64,000 nucleotides of DNA, taken from IMG/VR virus record IMGVR_UViG_3300035698_029839, positions 186,001-250,000 of that record, one strand, 5' to 3'. The first letter of the stretch is position 1. Every line of letters starts with the position of its first letter. The position numbers were made by a program, and so were the translations under genes. The notes beneath the pieces were generated by a model. It saw only the letters and a program-made list of their open reading frames with translations, ran no database searches and was not told where the DNA came from. Below are positions 61,673 through 64,000 of the stretch, in pieces. The stretch is from a virus.

Positions 61673-61761
61673 AATATGGTGATAGGGCCTACAAAGCTTG
61701 GGTCAGCCAACTACCCTAGGGACGCAAGTCATTGGTCTGGGGTCGAGTCCCAGTCATATTT
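61673..61761 (+). tRNA. tRNA-like gene, identity unclear
   Basis: Acceptor AATATGG/TCATATT and T-arm CTGGG/CCCAG (loop GTCGAGT) are good. The middle does not give a standard anticodon arm with T33; GGGT/ACCC and TTGG/CCAA hairpins compete. May be degenerate, contain an insertion, or be class II. Confidence 0.5.
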
Positions 61762-61770
61762 CTCTTTTTT

Positions 61771-61844
61771 ACCCGCTTCGCTTAGTTGGCTAAAGCATCT
61801 GTCCTACAAACAGAAGATCGTAGGTTCGAGTCCTATCGCGGGTA
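61771..61844 (+). tRNA. tRNA-Val(UAC)
   Basis: Acceptor ACCCGC/GCGGGT; anticodon stem TCTGT/ACAGA with loop CCTACAA; T-loop TTCGAGT. Confidence 0.93.
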
Positions 61845-61846
61845 TT

Positions 61847-61973
61847 ACACAGGTTGATCGCATGAAGGTTATCGGATAAAACATTTTTTCTTCAAACAAA
61901 AAATGCAAGTAGGGTTCAAACCCTTACAACCCAGAAATGGGAAAATTCTTCTGCACTAACATATCTGTGTTTT
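61847..61973 (+). ncRNA. Y-RNA-like element 2
   Basis: Outer stem ACACAG/CTGTGT; GTTGA (61853); inner stem GCATGAAG/CTTCTGC with one bulge; GTTATCG (61868); 3' block ACATAT before the outer strand. The interior has a CATTTTTT/AAAAAATG hairpin, a T-arm-like TAGGG TTCAAAC CCTTA and a GAAA-capped CCCA/TGGG stem. It lacks a clear D-arm. It ends at the first base of tRNA-Asp. Confidence 0.65.
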
Positions 61974-62044
61974 CCCCTATTGGTGTAATGGGAGCACGTG
62001 GCACTGTCGATGCCAGGGCAGCAGATCGAAACTGCTATGGGGGG
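61974..62044 (+). tRNA. tRNA-Asp(GUC)
   Basis: Acceptor CCCCTAT/ATGGGGG; D-stem GTGT/GCAC; anticodon stem TGGCA/TGCCA with loop CTGTCGA; T-arm AGCAG/CTGCT with loop ATCGAAA (A54 unusual). Confidence 0.9.
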
Positions 62045-62049
62045 TTTTT

Positions 62050-62131
62050 GAGAGTATTGAGCAATTGGTGGCTTATCTGGCTGTAACCCAGATTCTGAAA
62101 AGACTTGTAGGTTCGAATCCTTCTGCTCTCA
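62050..62131 (+). tRNA. tRNA-Tyr(GUA)
   Basis: Acceptor GAGAGTA/TGCTCTC; anticodon loop CTGTAAC; long variable arm TCTGAAAAGACT; T-loop TTCGAAT. Confidence 0.93.
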
Positions 62132-62166
62132 TTTGGAGTTACTATGAATAAGAATTCTAGAAACTT

Positions 62167-62244
62167 ATTTTAGTACTTTAGTCGTCTAAGGGCAAGGATA
62201 CCTGTGCAAGCAGGAGATATGGTGTTCGAGTCGTCATCTAAATA
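62167..62244 (+). tRNA. degenerate tRNA, possibly Cys(GCA)
   Basis: T-arm TGGTG/CGTCA (loop TTCGAGT) and a 3' acceptor TCTAAAT are present. The 5' acceptor (ATTTTAG) pairs only with a one-base insertion. The anticodon arm CCTG TGCAAG CAGG has 4 bp and a 6-nt loop holding T-GCA. Probably decayed. Confidence 0.5.
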
Positions 62245-62256
62245 TTACTCCTAAAT

Positions 62257-62347
62257 GGTAAGTTGGCAGAGTCTGGCTTATTGCACTTGGTTGCTAACCA
62301 AGAGGGCCTTGAATAAGGTCCCATAGGTTCAAATCCTATACTTACCG
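62257..62347 (+). tRNA. tRNA-Ser(GCU)
   Basis: Class II: acceptor GGTAAGT/ACTTACC; anticodon stem CTTGG/CCAAG with loop TTGCTAA; variable arm GGGCCTTGAATAAGGTCCC; T-loop TTCAAAT. Confidence 0.93.
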
Positions 62348-62429
62348 TTAGTGTGGAAAGCCGCACACGTAGTTACTTCCTTTTCGAAGGAGCAGACTAG
62401 GCTTGACGAAGGGGAAGAGACTCCTAACT
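62348..62429. other. structured spacer between two tRNA-Ser genes
   Basis: No gene. GTTAG/CTAAC could close the ends; inside are GTGTG/CACAC and TCCTT-TTCG-AAGGA hairpins. Possibly a processing or catalytic RNA; no match established. Confidence 0.45.
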
Positions 62430-62516
62430 GGATGAGCAAGCAGATTGGTGACTGCACTGGTTTTGAAAACCAACGAGCCTTTAAAAGCCTTGAGAGTTCG
62501 ATTCCCTCCTCATCCG
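62430..62516 (+). tRNA. tRNA-Ser(UGA)
   Basis: Class II: acceptor GGATGAG/CTCATCC; anticodon loop TTTGAAA; variable arm GAGCCTTTAAAAGCCTT; T-loop TTCGATT. Confidence 0.92.
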
Positions 62517-62522
62517 CTTATT

Positions 62523-62595
62523 AGCGATATGGTGAAAATGGTAATCATAGATCCTTCATAAGGATCAGTTCCTGGTTCGATTCCAGATATCGCTA
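62523..62595 (+). tRNA. tRNA-Met(CAU)
   Basis: Acceptor AGCGATA/TATCGCT; anticodon stem GATCC/GGATC with loop TTCATAA; T-arm CTGG TTCGATT CCAG. Could be an Ile2 type, but a UAU Ile tRNA is already present. Confidence 0.9.
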
Positions 62596-62603
62596 TTTAT
62601 CAA

Positions 62604-62679
62604 CTGAACGTGGGGAAGTTTGGCCTAACCCGCCTGGTCTGGAGCCAGGAGAACGCTGGTTCAAATCCAGCCGTTCAGA
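62604..62679 (+). tRNA. tRNA-Pro(UGG)
   Basis: Acceptor CTGAACG/CGTTCAG; anticodon stem CCTGG/CCAGG with loop TCTGGAG; T-loop TTCAAAT. Confidence 0.93.
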
Positions 62680-62787
62680 TTTTGTAACACCGAATAGAAA
62701 ATAAGCAGTCAAGACATATGTTTTATTAAAGGAATCCTGTCTTTTATGTCGAATATATAGATATAAGTTATTTAGATAGGAGATAAA

Positions 62788-63477
62788 ATGAGAAAAAGAA
62801 CAAGTGTTGTGTGGAAGATATCAATAGAAGAATTAAAAAAGATAGTAAAAAAGAATGATAGTTTTGCAAAAATTTTAAAACATTTTGGGATGGCAATAGC
62901 AAGTGGAAACTATAAAACATTAAAAAAAAGATTAAATTATGAAAATATAAGTTATTCTCATATATCTCAAGGGCTTAATAATAATAAAGGAAGAAAATTT
63001 CCAGAAAGAGCTATTCCCTTAAAAGAAGTAATGGTAAAAAACTCTACCTATTGTAGGGGAACTCTTAAAAAAAGATTATTAAAAAAGGGTTTATTAGAAA
63101 ATAAATGTAATATTTGTGGACAAATTTCTGAACATAATAATATTAAGTTAATAATGGTTTTAGATCATATAAATGGAGTTTCTAATGATCATCGCGTAGA
63201 GAATTTAAGATTGCTTTGTCCTAATTGTAATAGCCAACAAAAAACATTTGCGGGAAGAAATTCTGTAAGAAAAAAATATAACTGTATTACTTGTGGTAAA
63301 AAAATTACAAAACATTCAAAATTGTGTAAAAGTTGCAGTGCTAGATTGCAAAAAAGAAAAGTTAAAAATAGACCTTCAGTAGAACAATTATTAAAAGAAA
63401 TAAAAGAAACTAATTATTGTGTTGTTGGTAGGAAATATGAAGTAAGTGATAATGCAGTAAGAAAATGGTTAAAATAA
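62788..63477 (+). CDS. HNH homing endonuclease, copy 2
   Basis: 229 residues after GATAGGAGATAAA. Paralogue of 60179 with the same layout: DNA-binding N-terminus, CNICGQ..VLDHINGVSNDHRVENLRLLCPNCNSQQ, zinc pair CITC..CKSC, and a C-terminal helix-turn-helix (NYCVVGRKYEVSDNAVRKWLK). The two copies may home to different tRNA-linked sites. Confidence 0.93.
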   Translation: MRKRTSVVWKISIEELKKIVKKNDSFAKILKHFGMAIASGNYKTLKKRLNYENISYSHISQGLNNNKGRKFPERAIPLKEVMVKNSTYCRGTLKKRLLKKGLLENKCNICGQISEHNNIKLIMVLDHINGVSNDHRVENLRLLCPNCNSQQKTFAGRNSVRKKYNCITCGKKITKHSKLCKSCSARLQKRKVKNRPSVEQLLKEIKETNYCVVGRKYEVSDNAVRKWLK

Positions 63478-63479
63478 AA

Positions 63480-63551
63480 GGCCCATTCTTCTAGTGGCTA
63501 GGATATCAGGGTTTCATCCTGAAAACAGCGGTCCGACTCCGCTATGGGCTA
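63480..63551 (+). tRNA. tRNA-Glu(UUC)
   Basis: Acceptor GGCCCAT/ATGGGCT; anticodon stem TCAGG/CCTGA with loop GTTTCAT; T-arm AGCGG/CCGCT. Two bases after the HNH stop. Confidence 0.92.
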
Positions 63552-63555
63552 TTTA

Positions 63556-63595
63556 ATCAAGGCAGAAACTGAGGGTTCGAGTCCCTTCCAGAGTA
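63556..63595 (+). pseudogene. tRNA 3'-half remnant
   Basis: Only a T-arm (GAGGG TTCGAGT CCCTT) and 3' acceptor strand CCAGAGT-A remain; no matching 5' half in the spacer. Confidence 0.6.
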
Positions 63596-63600
63596 TTCCT

Positions 63601-63672
63601 GCTCTTCTGGTGTAACGGTTAGCATCCGTGATTCTCAGTCACGAGATAGGGGTCCGACTCCCCTGAAGAGTA
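63601..63672 (+). tRNA. tRNA-Glu(CUC)
   Basis: Acceptor GCTCTTC/GAAGAGT; anticodon stem CGTGA/TCACG with loop TTCTCAG; T-arm AGGGG/CCCCT. Confidence 0.92.
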
Positions 63673-63740
63673 TTTTTCCTCTTATAAGTCCTTGTCTTTT
63701 ATGGATTTAAAAAAATATTAAAAAAATTGGAAAAAAGTTA

Positions 63741-63769
63741 TTGAAAAGTGAAAGAAAATCCGATATAGT
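63741..63769 (+). promoter_or_regulatory. sigma70-like promoter with GTGAAAG box
   Basis: TTGAAA, 17-nt spacer with AGTGAAAGAA, TATAGT; upstream of two Y-RNA-like elements. A CATAAC-GAAA-GTTATG hairpin (63779-63794) follows. Confidence 0.75.
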
Positions 63770-63825
63770 AATATCATCATAACGAAAGTTATGACTTCTT
63801 TTACAAGTTAATAGAGAGAAAAAAG

Positions 63826-63899
63826 AAACGGGTTGAAGTCTAAAAGTTATCGATCCTTGAAAATCAAACACACTTTTTGACACACCATATCCGTTTTTT
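63826..63899 (+). ncRNA. Y-RNA-like element 3 (minimal)
   Basis: Outer stem AAACGG/CCGTTT; GTTGA (63832); inner stem GTC..AAAG / CTTT..GAC; GTTATCG (63846); 3' block ACCATAT; T6 end. The apex is only a TTGA-AAA-TCAA hairpin, with no tRNA-like module. This smallest copy defines the core of the element. Confidence 0.7.
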
Positions 63900-63908
63900 C
63901 TAAAATAT

Positions 63909-64000
63909 GCATGTGGGTTGATTGATATTGGTTATCGATAATTACTGTGAAAAAGTGCAAGTAAGGATCAAAAAAGAGATTTAGGTAAAGTTAGATTGAG
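63909..64000 (+). ncRNA. Y-RNA-like element 4, cut by window end
   Basis: GTTGA (63917), a 7-bp hairpin ATTGATA/TATCGAT around TTGGT, GTTATCG (63931) and TGCAAGTAAGG, which matches TGCAAGTAGGG of element 2. The 3' half lies beyond the window. Confidence 0.55.

Noticed and set aside
61676-61879. Open frame across tRNA-like genes
   Set aside because: It runs through tRNA-Val and a Y-RNA-like element; no coding signal.
61890-61915. UCA-anticodon suppressor tRNA inside Y-RNA-like element 2
   Set aside because: The loop CTTCAAAC has 8 nt in an 8-bp A/T helix and there is no proper D-arm or acceptor stem. Shared blocks with the other elements explain it better. Kept in mind because of the in-frame TGA at 5456.
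62348-62429. HDV-like (theta) ribozyme downstream of tRNA-Ser
   Set aside because: A GACGAAGGGG stretch recalls the catalytic joint, but I could not build the nested double pseudoknot.

Overview
The window looks like part of a large, AT-rich double-stranded DNA bacteriophage genome. Essentially every supportable gene lies on the + strand, packed head to tail with many ATGA or TAATG overlaps. Starts carry GGAG/AGGAG ribosome sites, promoters are sigma70-like, and terminators are hairpins followed by T runs. The content is accessory: methyltransferases, free-standing homing endonucleases, a tRNA array and dozens of small unknown proteins. No capsid, tail, terminase or DNA polymerase gene is present. 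A lipobox protein, a protein ending like a PEP-CTERM sorting signal and a prepilin-like peptide hint at a Gram-negative host with such pathways, but this is inference.

Layout. 1-8.7 kb: a DNA methyltransferase, small unknown proteins, an LSm-like protein and a AAA+ ATPase; one gene (5390-5656) has an in-frame TGA. 8.7-19.3 kb: a separately transcribed TROVE/Ro60 protein, an ankyrin protein, a LAGLIDADG endonuclease overlapping a T4 Rnl1-type RNA ligase, two metallophosphoesterases and an ADP-ribosylglycohydrolase. 19.3-22.4 kb: envelope-type and unknown proteins. 22.4-28.4 kb: a type III restriction-modification pair between two copies of a ~70-bp promoter-like repeat, then a methyltransferase gene split by an HNH endonuclease. 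28.4-35.5 kb: proteins made of W-rich INT_rpt-like repeats around an SF2 helicase; one is frameshifted at an A11 run. 35.5-51.7 kb: small genes including a DGQHR-domain protein, an HPr, a ClpC-N-domain protein, a prepilin-like peptide and an orphan Ycf46-type N domain. 51.7-56.4 kb: a tandem paralogue family with gene remnants, then ~500 bp of non-coding DNA. 56.4-59 kb: RadA-like ATPase. 59-64 kb: structured non-coding RNA, at least 13 tRNA genes, two HNH endonucleases and a family of Y-RNA-like elements.

The most interesting inference is a phage-encoded Ro-Y RNA system. Besides the Ro60-like protein (9013-10740), the tRNA region holds four copies of an element with conserved blocks GTTGA - 9/10 nt - GTTATCG. 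In the three complete copies (61517, 61847, 63826) the two ends pair through stems that differ in sequence but keep pairing, and each has a 3' CATAT block and a T run. One copy carries a T-arm, a closed acceptor stem and a D-arm in permuted order, which is the tRNA-mimic layout of bacterial YrlA Y RNAs. With the RNA ligase and the tRNA array this suggests phage control or repair of RNA during infection.

Two repeat families may co-ordinate expression. One is promoters carrying an AAGTGAAAGT-like box between -35 and -10. The other is about nine copies of TTCCAGACAAGTGG, found in leaders just after promoters or just after terminators.
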